NCBI GenBank assembly: GCA_018968885.1
Contig: JAGWZK010000018.1
Location: forward strand, 1 to 64,000
Length of the DNA: 64,000 bases
From: Planctomycetota bacterium
GTDB taxonomy: Bacteria > Planctomycetota > Phycisphaerae > Phycisphaerales > UBA1924
Direction: 5' to 3'
Numbering within the stretch: position 1 is the first letter of the stretch; each line of letters starts with the position of its first letter. A model generated the notes under the pieces. It was not told the origin of the DNA and did not search any database. It saw nothing but the letters and a program-made list of their open reading frames with translations. A program made the position numbers and the translations under genes. This document shows, piece by piece, positions 27,459 through 36,983 of this stretch.

Positions 27459-28594
27459 GGGCGGCTCTCCGGCTTGGGCATGGTTGCCGGCGCGACGGGG
27501 GCGATGGTGTACGAGTGCACAATCGCGTCGTTGGCTTCGCCGCCCGCCCCACCGGGCCCGCGGCGGTCCTGATTGCCACGCCCGTTCCCCTCGGCGGCAC
27601 CGGCCAGCGCGGTGCGGACGAACTCGACCGTCGCCTTGTCTGCCTCGACACGGACGCGCACATGCCCCGGACTGCCGTGAAGCGTTCCCGAGACATATCC
27701 GTACTGCGTCGCGGTTCGCGTGTTGCCGCGCGGGTTTCCTGGCTGCGGCACGCACTGATACACCACGCCGTCACGCTGGCTGCTCACGTACAAGTGATCG
27801 TGCCCATGGAAGACGGCCGAAACGCGGTGTTTGACCAGCAGATCGTGAATGGGCAGTGCCCAGCCCGCGCGATGCTGAGCAAAGCCCGGCGAACCGTCGG
27901 CGTTCTTGCCGCCCCACTCGAAGTGCGGCGATGACTCAACCCCGCCGCGCGACTCCGCGCCGCCCATGCCTCCGACAAGATGATGGATGAACACGAAGCG
28001 GTACTTTGCCTTCGTGCCTTCGAGCGTCTTGGTGAGCCAGTCGTACTGCGTGCGGCCGAGCGTGCTGGTCCAACTGCTGTCGGTGGGCTTCAGCGGCTCG
28101 TCGTTCGGACGTTGCCCGCCTTGTCCGCCCTGACCGCCACCGCCTCCACGCTCGCCACCACCCGCGCCGCCTTTGCCGCCACCTCCGCCTCCGCCCCGAA
28201 TCCGGTCGGTCGTGCTCCAGTACGGGTCGAGCACGATGAAGAGCGCGTCGCCCCACTCGAACGCGTAGTAGTTGGAGCCCACACCGTCCTTCATGGCCGT
28301 GAAACCCGTGTAGAACGTGCCATCGCCAAGCGGCCCCGCGCCGGTCACCGGCTGCGGAAACCGGCTCGTCCGCTGCTCGTACGACCACGGGCCAATGTCG
28401 TCCGCGCCGGTGCCCGATGTCCCCTTCTCGCCATCGTGATTCCCCAGCACCATGAACAGCGGCACCGAATGAGCCACGCGGCTGAAGTAGTACCGCTGTG
28501 CATCATACTGCGGCAGCGCGGACTTGAAGTCGCGCCCCCGCGAGAAGCCGAGTTCAGGGCGGGCGAGGGCGGCCCCATCTTCATGGGTGCGGGG
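27455..28594 (-). pseudogene. Metallophosphoesterase, N-terminus replaced by unrelated remnant
   Basis: The intact part has calcineurin-like motifs GNHDGE, FIHHLVGG and GHDHLYV, which bind two metals. Upstream of the GTG at 28477 the frame stays open and still reads protein (ALPQYDAQRYYFSRVAHSVP) up to about 28594, where sequence of another gene in the opposite orientation begins. The first metal motif (DxH) and the signal peptide are thus missing. A low-complexity Gly/Arg run (about 30 residues) interrupts the middle. Family members act on exported phosphoesters. Last bases overlap the next gene. Confidence 0.75.
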
Positions 28595-28692
28595 GAGCCG
28601 CCGTCTCCATGGCCCGCTGGGTCAACACGTTGGGGGGGCGCGGCGAAAAGGGGCCGTGGTCGGAAGTCACGACCGCGACGGTGGCGGCGTAG
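28592..28692 (+). pseudogene. 3' fragment of a planctomycete WVNTRGEKGPWSE-type hypothetical gene (copy B)
   Basis: Reads MARWVNT-LGG-RGEKGPWSEV..ATVAA and a stop. It is nearly identical to the end of the copy at 29509-29741, except for a 9-nt insertion (TTGGGGGGG). It lies where the N-terminus of the phosphoesterase should be, on the opposite strand, so it marks a recombination junction. The intact family is a common planctomycete hypothetical protein of about 200-230 residues. Confidence 0.7.
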
Positions 28693-28743
28693 GGCCACGG
28701 CGGGTCCGGGCATGAACTGCCTGTGCAGCTACGATGCTCCGCC

Positions 28744-29499
28744 ATGAAGTCCTACCCGCCGCCGTACCAGCCCGCGACGGATGCCCAGGCCGCGGTGCTT
28801 CCGCCGCTGCTTGACCGGCTATTGACGCCGGGCAAGAGCCCCTTTGGTGTGCCGGAGTTGCCGCTCATCAAAGCCGATGCGCCCGAGTTCGTCGCGCTCA
28901 AGACCAAGCCGCATCCGCTCATCCTCGGGCTCGACCCCTCAACCATCGCGCTCGCAGCGGTGATCAGCCTTGCGACGCCCGCAGAGATCGCCGCGAAGTG
29001 TGGCTCGCTCGAGGCCGCACTCGACGCGGGCAACCGGCTTCAGCACGGGGCGGCCCTGCTGTATGGTCTTCAGACCAGCGCGACCCGGTATCGCGATCCT
29101 GCCGCGGCTGAGGCGATCGTGCGCTTCTCGCCCAAGATGAGCCTCAACTTCCAGTTCTCGCACTGGATGCTCGAAGTCATCGAGCCCGCGCGGCTCGACG
29201 CGATCTTGCTCGAACTGACGACGGCGTGGGCGAATCCGAAGGACGCGATGACGTGGGTGCTGCTGGAGCACCACAAGGCGTGGTCCGAGCAACTCTCGCG
29301 GACCGTCATTGCCGCCGTTCAAGTCCACGGCGGCGAGTCGCGGACGGCGGTGTGGGCGTATCGAGGCAACGGGTTCGCGGAGAACATGCATCCGTCGCTG
29401 ATTGCCGAGGCAATCGAGGCGCTCAAGCCGCACACCAAAACGCAGCCCAACGCCAAGCGATGGACCACGAAGTTGAAGAAGCGGCTCAAGGCGACCTGA
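28744..29499 (+). CDS. Hypothetical protein between two gene remnants
   Basis: 251 residues, soluble, no signal peptide. Starts with a Pro-rich segment (SYPPPYQPATDAQ), has helices with Leu/Ala periodicity and a basic end (KRWTTKLKKRLK). Trp/His-rich central parts (FSHWMLEVIEP, TWVLLEHHKAW) stand out. Not recognised as a known family. It sits between two copies of the same gene 3' end, so it could be a passenger. ATG chosen at 28744; the longer frame adds seven residues with no ribosome site. Confidence 0.65.
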   Translation: MKSYPPPYQPATDAQAAVLPPLLDRLLTPGKSPFGVPELPLIKADAPEFVALKTKPHPLILGLDPSTIALAAVISLATPAEIAAKCGSLEAALDAGNRLQHGAALLYGLQTSATRYRDPAAAEAIVRFSPKMSLNFQFSHWMLEVIEPARLDAILLELTTAWANPKDAMTWVLLEHHKAWSEQLSRTVIAAVQVHGGESRTAVWAYRGNGFAENMHPSLIAEAIEALKPHTKTQPNAKRWTTKLKKRLKAT

Positions 29500-29508
29500 A
29501 AGCCAGAC

Positions 29509-29741
29509 GTGGACCAAGTGCTCGGGGCCGAGGTGTGGGTGAAACTCGTGGATGCGGACAGCCCCGCGCCGACCGACCCCGCCGCGCTCACGTTCCTGAC
29601 CATGACCACCAAGCCGAGCTTCCGCGCGGAGTACGCGAAGGCGGCGGGGGGGAAACCGCCGTCTACATGGCCCGCTGGGTCAACACGCGCGGCGAAAAGG
29701 GGCCGTGGTCGGAAGTCACGACGGCGACGGTGGCGGCGTAG
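29509..29741 (+). pseudogene. 3' part of a planctomycete WVNTRGEKGPWSE-type hypothetical gene (copy A), frameshifted
   Basis: Reads LGAEVWVKLVDADSPAPTDPA and LTFLTMTTKPSFRAEYAKA in one frame. At a seven-G run (about 29646-29653) it shifts to the frame ETAVYMARWVNTRGEKGPWSE..ATVAA. These pieces match the C-terminal third of a hypothetical protein frequent in planctomycetes, usually with a fibronectin-like pattern. The first two thirds are missing, so it is a truncated, frameshifted remnant. Confidence 0.7.
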
Positions 29742-29755
29742 TTGACCCGACCACC

Positions 29756-30724
29756 CTACGCGAACAGACCCATCTGTTCGGTCTGTGCCGCCTGCATCGG
29801 TGCCAGCCGTTCTGCAAGGCACTCGCGCGACACCACGTACACGTATTCCTTGTTGTTCAAATGGCTGACCTTGCCGACCTTCTGTCCCTGCGGGTTGTAG
29901 ATGCCGATTTGCGCACCCACGTACCGCTTGAAGTCGTTCTCGATGGTCGTGACCTTGCCCTGGCCGTCCCACAGGGCCGCGAGCATGGATTCCATTTCCT
30001 CGCGTGCCAAGTACCCCTCGTTGTTGAATGACACGACCAACACCGGGGCGCGAACGGCGGCGAGCAGCTTGCGCATCACGCCCGCGAACTGCGGACGGCT
30101 ATTGAAGATACTCTGTCGCTGCCGAACGTCGATCCGCTTGCAGGCGATGCCATAAACCTCCGGCTTATCCCATCGCACCAGCGATTCCCAGGCGTGGTAG
30201 TTGCCCAAGTACGAGTGCTGGTTGTACGGCGGGTCGATGTACGCCACAACGGCTTCTAGCACCTTGACGGCTTCGAGCGCATCGAGGCAGGTGGCTTGCC
30301 CCTTGCCGTGCTTGGCGCGCGGAAGCACTTCGGGAACGCGCAACTCCAAGTCGTTGTGCGCCCGTGGTGCCCACGATTTCAGATACGCCATTTGCAGGCC
30401 GGTCGTGGAGTCCACCCGATCCGCTGCTTCCATGAGCGAGACCAGCATCACCGCCTCAAGCTCGGGGTCAAGTCCCTTGGCCGCGATGGCCTCGCGGATC
30501 GCGTCGACGCGAGACCCGTTCTTGGGTTGGAAGAAGCGGGACTTGACGCAAAACGTTTCGGTGAAATACCCCGGCTCGCCCTTAAGCCCGTTGAACTCAC
30601 GGACGAGCTTTTTCGCATCCTCCAGCACGTCCTCGGCGTCGGCTTGAAGTTCAAATCCCGCCAACACCCACCCCCGAAGCCTTCGTTTTCGTTGAATTCC
30701 GCCCGAGCGATTGAACTCTCGCAA
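29756..30724 (-). pseudogene. D12-class adenine-N6 DNA methyltransferase lacking its N-terminus
   Basis: The reliable part begins near 30650 (DAEDVLEDAKKLVREFNGLKG) and runs to the end. The catalytic motif IV is intact as YIDPPYNQHSY, followed by LGNYHAWESLV and SFNNEGYL. Before this the frame reads Arg/Gly-rich sequence with no family match. D12 enzymes need an N-terminal FxGxG S-adenosylmethionine site of about 100 residues, which is absent. The gene is therefore truncated at its 5' side, close to the tRNA-Pro terminator, and probably inactive. No cognate restriction gene is seen. Confidence 0.8.
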
Positions 30725-30740
30725 CTCCTGTCCCTACAAC

Positions 30741-30778
30741 GAGAAAGCCCTCTGACGCGGTCGTCAAAGGGCTTGATC
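30741..30778 (-). terminator. Intrinsic terminator of tRNA-Pro
   Basis: On the minus strand AAGCCCTTTGACG pairs with CGTCAGAGGGCTT (one mismatch, 4-nt loop), followed by TCTCGTT. It lies about 15 nt after the tRNA 3' end, so the tRNA-Pro locus is intact up to its terminator. Confidence 0.8.
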
Positions 30779-30788
30779 TCTCGAAAAG

Positions 30789-30862
30789 TCGGGGTGACTG
30801 GATTTGAACCAGCGACCTTTTCGTCCCGAACGAAACGCGCTACCAAGCTGCGCTACACCCCG
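30789..30862 (-). tRNA. tRNA-Pro (anticodon CGG)
   Basis: 74 nt on the minus strand. Acceptor CGGGGTG/CACCCCG, D-arm GCGC-AGCTTGGTA-GCGC, anticodon stem TTTCG/CGAAA around the loop TTCGGGA (anticodon CGG), variable AGGTC, T-arm GCTGG-TTCAAAT-CCAGT and discriminator A. All stems pair fully. CCA is not encoded. It borders the accessory region. Confidence 0.95.
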
Positions 30863-30957
30863 GTCGATCAATCGTGCGCTCGCAAAGGGGCCAAGTCAAC
30901 CGGGAAACCGAGGAATCTCTGCAGGAAAAGCCCCGCGTCCACGCGGCACAATCGCGA

Positions 30958-31644
30958 TCAGTTGCTCACGAACGTCGGCTTCTTGCCATCAATGTAAACG
31001 TTATCGACGGTAGAGCTGGCATTGCCATCCTCGCCCATGGAGTAGAAGTACGGCGAGCCGCCAACGCACATGCCAGCATCAGAATTGGCGGTGTTGCGGG
31101 TGGGGTTGCCGCCTCTATAGGCAAAGCCGGCTGGGGGCGGGCCGATGAGATCGGTGGGAGACTTGCTGCCATCGAGCAGACCGTGGAAGGCGGGGTGCAC
31201 ATAGCGGATGCGATTGCCCCAACCGTCATTCACAGTGCGGAACTCGCGGGCATCGTTACTGGGAATGGCAGTGAGGAACTTGCCGTTGATGCGATCGATG
31301 ATGGTTTTTGCCGAATCCACCTTGGACATCTGAAAGCAGAACCAGCCGACGCTATCCAAAGGTGTGCCCAAGCCAAAGTCCGCATCTGCAATCGGCTGCA
31401 GCGTGTTGGCCCCGTCGATCTTCACGAAGGCGGGGGGCACTTCTCCCTTGGCGGAGACATACTCGGCCAGGGCCTGATCGAGAAGTTTCAACGTATCTGA
31501 AGTCGCGTTGGTCTTGGCATTGGATGAAGCGCGCGAGCCGATGACCAGGCCGATCGTGACAAGCACGGTGATGATGCCGATGACAACGAGCAGTTCGACG
31601 AGCGTGAAGCCGCGCGGTGCGGAACGCTGGGTGTTCAGAATCAT
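30958..31644 (-). CDS. Type II secretion/type IV pseudopilin
   Basis: 228 residues. Prepilin leader with cleavage motif RG-FTLVELLVVIGIITVL: Gly at residue 12, mature Phe at 13, and the conserved Glu at mature position 5. The hydrophobic stretch that follows forms the pilin helix. The body has a globular C-terminal part with two Cys. It would be processed by a prepilin peptidase and assembled by a T2SS or pilus-like machine, perhaps that served by the pilM operon at 3076-8717. GGAGG lies before the ATG at 31644, which rejects the longer frame reaching into secA. Confidence 0.92.
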   Translation of the reverse strand: MILNTQRSAPRGFTLVELLVVIGIITVLVTIGLVIGSRASSNAKTNATSDTLKLLDQALAEYVSAKGEVPPAFVKIDGANTLQPIADADFGLGTPLDSVGWFCFQMSKVDSAKTIIDRINGKFLTAIPSNDAREFRTVNDGWGNRIRYVHPAFHGLLDGSKSPTDLIGPPPAGFAYRGGNPTRNTANSDAGMCVGGSPYFYSMGEDGNASSTVDNVYIDGKKPTFVSN

Positions 31645-31846
31645 GAATCCCCTCCTGCAGCGCGGCGTGTGCCGCGCATGTGAAATGGCAAGCCCCCCAC
31701 TTTCCTGACGCCTCCCCAGAACCCCTGAAGTGACCGGAAGGGAAAGTGATCGCCCCTCACAGAATACGCACTTTTGAGGCGGAATGATGCCACAAAGTGC
31801 GGAGAGTGAGAGGATTGACGCACCGCCTTCGGTGACTGAATCACGT

Positions 31847-34800
31847 TCAGGCGTTGGTTGGGCCGGAACGGGGCTCGTCGCCTGATGGGGCTTGAGGGCT
31901 TCCAGAGTGTGGGTCCGATCCAGCAAGATCGCCGCCTGCGCTCAAATCTCCGAGGGGATTGGCCACCGAGCCACCCGAACCCGAGGCCGGATACATGCCG
32001 TCCGAGGCCAAGCCGGAGACAGCAGATGATCCACCCGATTCGGGATCGGTTTGGGAAACGGCGTCAGCCGGGAGTGAGCGGCGGACGGGGGCACCGTACA
32101 TGCCATCATCGCCGACACCCGACGAGGCGTTGGCTGCCGGGGCCGGACGCGGCGCCATCGGGCGCTGCATGGGGCGTGGCTGCTGGGGCTGATTCATCGT
32201 GAGCCGCGCACGGAAGACAGCATCGGTGACGCGATCGCGCACGGTTTCGAGGAAGGAGCGGAACATGTGCGACCCTTCGCGCTTGTATTCGATGCGGGGG
32301 TCTTGCTGGCTGAAAGAGCGGAAGCCGATGGTGTCGCGCAACTGATCCATGGCGTAGAGGTGATCGCGCCATGCGCTGCCGAGAATCTCCAGAAGGATCT
32401 GGCGTTCGAGATAGAGGAGCTCAGCCCGGAGGATGTTCTCAACGCGTGACTGGATGGCCTCATCGCGCTCGCGCCCGTGGAGGTAGCGCATGGTGTCGGG
32501 CATGGGGACATCGAAGCGCTTCCTGAGGTGGGCCTCAAGCTCGGCGTCGGTCTTGCAGGCCTGAGCGATCTGCACTTCCTTGAAGACGGTCTCTTCATCG
32601 ACAAAGCGGGTGCTGGCTTCGAGGAGCTGGCTCTTGACCTTGCCGGGTGTGCTCTTGCGGAGCTCATCGGTGGTCATGTTGATGCCGAAGCGCTTGTTGG
32701 CCCAACTGACCAATTGTGCCGCGGCTTCGTCGCGAGATTGCTTGGAGATGGCCATGGTCATTTCCATGGCAAAGGCGACGGGCTGCTCGATCTCACGCTT
32801 GCGATAGATCTCGCGGGCCTGCTTCTTGATGAGGCCAGCGGGGGTGTGATCCTCTTCGCCTTCATCGGGCGCGGGCTTCTTGCTGGCAGCAAGCAGCGTG
32901 GCGGCGTCGATCTCAATACCGAACTTGCGCTTGGCCCATTGTGAGAGGGTGGCAGCGCCGTACTCGGCGGAAGCGAACTGCTCGATGCCGGTAAGGTCTG
33001 TCTCGTCGATCTTCTGTGCTGAGGCGCGGATAAGAAGATCCTGCACGCGACGACGCTCGGCAGCGCCACCTTCACGCAATTCGGCAGGGTCGATCTCGAC
33101 ACCGAACTTGGAACGAGCCCAATTGGTCAGACCGGCGGAATCGAAATCGACGGCGACTTCGCTCCCTTCCATGGGCATGAATTCGCCGAGGGTGATGGCG
33201 ATATTCTGGCGGGCGTCATACTTGGCCTCGCCACGGATGATGTCGGCGAGGTCTTCGGCCTCTTTGCCACGCAGACGCTCTGGTGGCACCGAGACATCCA
33301 TGCGCTGACGAGCGAACTCACCTGCGCACGTCGCGGCGTATTCAGGATCAAGATACTCATCCACGGCATCGTGGATGGATTGATCGATCATGTCCATCAG
33401 CAGGCCTTTGACATCGCGGCCTTCGAGGGCGCGCTGACGCAAGCCGTAGAAGGTCTGGCGCTGATGCTCCATGACTTCGTCATATTCGAGGAGATTCTTG
33501 CGAATCTGGAAGTTGTGCTCTTCGACCTTGCGCTGGGCACGCTCGACGCTCTTACTGAGCCAGGGGTGCTCGATTGCGACGCCCTCTTTCATACCCATGC
33601 GGGCGAGCCACTTGTTCATGGTGTCGCCACTGAACATCTTCATCAACGGATCATCCATGGCGACATAGAAACGGCTGGAGCCGTTGTCACCCTGGCGACC
33701 GGCGCGACCACGCAACTGATTATCGATGCGGCGGGATTCGTGACGCTCGGTGCCGATGACGTGGAGGCCGCCCATGTCTTCGATGCTCTTGAACCAGCGG
33801 AGGCGGTGCAAGAGGCAGCGGCCACTGGCATCGAGGGCGGAACGCAGCACGTCGGCTGAAGCCTTCTCGATGTCTTCGGGAACCAACAGCGAGAACTTGG
33901 TGGCCCACACGCGGAGGAGCGCCAATTCAAGCTCAGCATCGCTCATGGTTTCCAGATCGCGGCGGTGCTCGCCAAGCTCGCGAGGGGCGATCTTGCGATA
34001 GATCTGCGTGCGGAGTTCGGCATCGCTGGCTTCGAGGGTGAGGGTGCGGGGGGCCATTCCACGCTTGAGCCAGTATTCCAGCAGACCTTCGCGGGTAAAT
34101 TGGCCGAGTTTGATGTCGGTGCCGCGACCTGCCATGTTGGTGGCGATCATGACCTGACCGATCTGACCGGCGTTCTTGACGATGTCGGCTTCGCGGTCGT
34201 GCTGCTTGGCGTTGAGGATTTCGTGAGGAACGCCGTAGCGTTCATTGAGCAACTGCCCCAGGTGCTCGCTGTTCTCGACGCTGGTGGTGCCGACGAGGAT
34301 GGGGCGGCCCACATCGCTGAAGGCCTTGATCTCATCGACGATGGCGCTGTACTTGTCCTTATCGCGAAGGAAGACCAGATCGTCAAAATCGCGGCGGATC
34401 ATGGGGCGATTGGTTGGAATGCTCACCACGTCGAGCTTGTAGATATCGTGGAATTCCTGCGCCTCGGTATCGGCGGTGCCGGTCATGCCTGCGAGCCGCT
34501 TGTACATCTTGAAGTAGTTCTGAATGGTGATGGTGGCGACGGTCTGGGTCTCGGCCTTGATGCGGACTTTTTCCTTGCACTCCACGGCCTGGTGCAAGCC
34601 ATCAGACCACTGGCGACCGATCATTGGGCGACCGGTGTTGACATCGACGATGACGATGGCGGCATCGGTCTGGCCGGTCATGGAATCGGGAACATCCATG
34701 ATCACGTAATCGCGGTCGCGTTGATACACGGCATAAGCGCGGATGGCCTGCTCGAGCAAGTGGGGAATGTCGATGTTCTCACCGACGTAGAAGCTGCCGA

Positions 34801-36067
34801 CACCGGCGACGCGCTGCGCCTCGGCGACGCCATCGTGCGTCAGGTGCGCGCTCTTGCGCTCCATTTTCACTTCGTAATACTGCGTGAACTGATTGCGCTC
34901 GGCCTCGACCTTGGGGAGCTCGGCCTTGGCCGCCGCGAGCTGCTGCTGCAGAGCAGGAATCTTGCTCTTGTCGAGAGTCTGGCGGATGTCACCCTCAAGG
35001 CCCTTGATCTTCTGAATGATGCTCTGCACCGATTCATCGGCATCGGCCCACGGCTTGTGCTTGGCCATCAGGTGGCGGGCCAGCGCGTCAGCCAGCTCAT
35101 AGCGCGGCTCACCCTCGTGCGCCGGGCCGGAGATGATCAGAGGCGTGCGGGCCTCGTCGATGAGGGTCGAGTCTACTTCGTCGACGATGGCCATCTGACG
35201 CTTGCGCTGCACCTGTGACTCCAACGTCGGCTTCATGTTGTCACGCAGATAGTCAAAGCCGAATTCGGCGGTGGTGCCATAGACCACATCGCAGCGATAC
35301 ATCAAACGCTTGGTATCTTCAGATTGGGTGTGCTGAGGGTGAATCGCGCCGACGGTGAGGCCCAGACCGCGGAAGAATGGGAAGGTCCAGTCGCGGTCGC
35401 GCTGCACCAGGTAATCGTTGACGGTGACGACGTGCACCTGCAAACGCTCACAGGATGCGAGATAGCACCCAAGCGGACCGACGATGGTCTTACCTTCGCC
35501 GGTGCGCATTTCCGCGATCTTGCCCTGATACAGCACCATCGCGCCGATCAACTGCACATCAAAGGGGCGAGCGCGGAAGGGGGGCTTGCTCTCTGGATAG
35601 ATCTCGCGCACGGCTTCGTAGATCTCATTGGGAATATCCACAAAGACCCAGGAGGGAACCGGTGTGGGGTTGCCCAGAAACGCGCCGACAGGATCGGCCG
35701 GTGGTGTCGCATCCATCACGGCCTTGACCTGGTGATACAAGTCCTGCACGTGAGACGGCAAGAGCGACACATCAAAGTTCAACTCGGGGTTGAAGATGCT
35801 GCGGATGCCGACGTTGCGGTCCATGGCCTCGCGGGCGACTGCGAACGCCTCAATCATGAGATCATCGCTGGTGGCGCCGCTGTCGTGGCGCTTGCGAAAC
35901 TCCTCGACCTTGGCGAGAATCTGGGCGTCGGTCAATTTCCGCGTCTGGGTTTCCAGCGCGTTGATGGCTGCGACCTTCTGCATGTACTTCTTGACGAAGC
36001 GGTCGTTGCGCGTGCCGATGATCTTGTTGAGAATCGGGCCGACGAGGGGAATGTCATATCCGGGCAT
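31847..36067 (-). CDS. secA: Preprotein translocase ATPase SecA, enlarged form
   Basis: 1406 residues against about 900 in E. coli. Walker A MRTGEGKT at 187-194, a VDEVDS Walker B region, PPXD and HGDxE-type domains, and RGRAGRQGDNGSSRF are all present. Extra sequence lies in two places: about 75 residues before DVQLIGAMVL, and about 250 in the helical scaffold/wing region between ITLGEFMP and LLYLERQILLEIL. That insertion carries four copies of a W/H..-K-R-F-G-I/V motif at about 978, 1038, 1119 and 1175. The C-terminus is Ser/Gly/Pro-rich and lacks the usual Cys-rich zinc motif. Confidence 0.97.
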   Translation of the reverse strand: MPGYDIPLVGPILNKIIGTRNDRFVKKYMQKVAAINALETQTRKLTDAQILAKVEEFRKRHDSGATSDDLMIEAFAVAREAMDRNVGIRSIFNPELNFDVSLLPSHVQDLYHQVKAVMDATPPADPVGAFLGNPTPVPSWVFVDIPNEIYEAVREIYPESKPPFRARPFDVQLIGAMVLYQGKIAEMRTGEGKTIVGPLGCYLASCERLQVHVVTVNDYLVQRDRDWTFPFFRGLGLTVGAIHPQHTQSEDTKRLMYRCDVVYGTTAEFGFDYLRDNMKPTLESQVQRKRQMAIVDEVDSTLIDEARTPLIISGPAHEGEPRYELADALARHLMAKHKPWADADESVQSIIQKIKGLEGDIRQTLDKSKIPALQQQLAAAKAELPKVEAERNQFTQYYEVKMERKSAHLTHDGVAEAQRVAGVGSFYVGENIDIPHLLEQAIRAYAVYQRDRDYVIMDVPDSMTGQTDAAIVIVDVNTGRPMIGRQWSDGLHQAVECKEKVRIKAETQTVATITIQNYFKMYKRLAGMTGTADTEAQEFHDIYKLDVVSIPTNRPMIRRDFDDLVFLRDKDKYSAIVDEIKAFSDVGRPILVGTTSVENSEHLGQLLNERYGVPHEILNAKQHDREADIVKNAGQIGQVMIATNMAGRGTDIKLGQFTREGLLEYWLKRGMAPRTLTLEASDAELRTQIYRKIAPRELGEHRRDLETMSDAELELALLRVWATKFSLLVPEDIEKASADVLRSALDASGRCLLHRLRWFKSIEDMGGLHVIGTERHESRRIDNQLRGRAGRQGDNGSSRFYVAMDDPLMKMFSGDTMNKWLARMGMKEGVAIEHPWLSKSVERAQRKVEEHNFQIRKNLLEYDEVMEHQRQTFYGLRQRALEGRDVKGLLMDMIDQSIHDAVDEYLDPEYAATCAGEFARQRMDVSVPPERLRGKEAEDLADIIRGEAKYDARQNIAITLGEFMPMEGSEVAVDFDSAGLTNWARSKFGVEIDPAELREGGAAERRRVQDLLIRASAQKIDETDLTGIEQFASAEYGAATLSQWAKRKFGIEIDAATLLAASKKPAPDEGEEDHTPAGLIKKQAREIYRKREIEQPVAFAMEMTMAISKQSRDEAAAQLVSWANKRFGINMTTDELRKSTPGKVKSQLLEASTRFVDEETVFKEVQIAQACKTDAELEAHLRKRFDVPMPDTMRYLHGRERDEAIQSRVENILRAELLYLERQILLEILGSAWRDHLYAMDQLRDTIGFRSFSQQDPRIEYKREGSHMFRSFLETVRDRVTDAVFRARLTMNQPQQPRPMQRPMAPRPAPAANASSGVGDDGMYGAPVRRSLPADAVSQTDPESGGSSAVSGLASDGMYPASGSGGSVANPLGDLSAGGDLAGSDPHSGSPQAPSGDEPRSGPTNA

Positions 36068-36286
36068 GGGTGCACTTCTTCACTATCAGGGGCAGCGTGC
36101 CGCAGAATCGCGGCCACTGCCAATTCACTCTTGAGATGTGATTTCAACGCGATGTCGGAACGTCAGAGTGCACACTGCGTGGCACTCGGCACCGAATGAA
36201 TTGTTCAGTTTGCCCCTCAGCATGGGGACAAAGGTGGGAACGCCGCCCATGCATCGGAATAGCAAAGCACGGCTGTGTCCAGGCAC

Positions 36287-36718
36287 TCAGCCACGGATCG
36301 GCGGGGGCAGGCCCAGCCACCCGGCATCACGCGCCATCCACACATATGGACCGACTGGGTCCTCCGGCTGAGACCACAAAGAGAGCCGGGGGAGGTTGGC
36401 AATCAGAGGAAACGTGGCGAGGGGGCCACGACCAGACTCGCGGGTGGCAGCAAGACGCGAAGTGCGTGCCGCCAGAAGCATGGACCAATTCAGGACGGGC
36501 GATTGGGCTGTAGCCAGACGCTGCCTCTGCCACAATGACAGGACGGATTGGCCTGCTTCCCACAGGGAAGATGCGCAGGTCGTGATGATCATCAGGGCGG
36601 CAATGGGCCCCAGCACCGACCGCAGGCGGCGACGATCATCGAGTTGGAAGAGCGAGGTCTTCACAGATGAGGGAGGATAGGGCAAACCGGATGCCGAACG
36701 ACTGAGTCCAAAGGACAC
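36287..36718 (-). CDS. Putative small membrane protein
   Basis: 143 residues from a GTG. One hydrophobic segment (LGPIAALMIITTCASSLWEAG) after a basic stretch (DDRRRLRS) could be a membrane helix, leaving about 80 residues outside. No family recognised. It lies 220 nt upstream of secA and could be its upstream neighbour in one transcript. The start is unsure and the coding character only moderate. Confidence 0.4.
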   Translation of the reverse strand: MSFGLSRSASGLPYPPSSVKTSLFQLDDRRRLRSVLGPIAALMIITTCASSLWEAGQSVLSLWQRQRLATAQSPVLNWSMLLAARTSRLAATRESGRGPLATFPLIANLPRLSLWSQPEDPVGPYVWMARDAGWLGLPPPIRG

Positions 36719-36983
36719 TTCTGGTTATCGACGAGACCGCAAACCGAGTCCATCCGGGGGTGCGAAACTCCCTAAAAAGGGGGATTCGGTGAAGGAGTTG
36801 TCGACTGGCACCCCTGAGAACTCTGTCGGATCACAAAAACAATCGCTGGTGGGTCGTGAATCGGCGGCACTCTGTATATTGTGGGCGCCCCGTGGCGGGA
36901 TGACCGATTTCATTTTGCCCACGAGGTGGCGTTCCGATGGATCGGTGACGCCCTGATCCAGAGTTGGTTCCTAGCGTCGGTGG

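Noticed and set aside
26126-27572. Plus-strand frames of 250-374 codons (26126-26878, 26448-27572)
   Set aside because: Arg/Pro/Ser-rich shadow frames opposite the secreted-protein gene at 26733-27458; no ribosome site and no domain.
30448-30846. Minus-strand frame containing KVAGSNPVTP
   Set aside because: Translation artefact of tRNA-Pro; the real features are the tRNA, its terminator and the truncated methyltransferase.
21763-30862. tRNA-Gly fragment and tRNA-Pro as the two att ends of one island
   Set aside because: They are different tRNAs without a shared core; no matching direct repeat was found, so the island limits stay unproven.
33965-35218. 417-codon plus-strand frame inside secA
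   Set aside because: Antisense shadow of SecA with repetitive Asp/Gly/Leu composition; SecA motifs are unmistakable on the minus strand.
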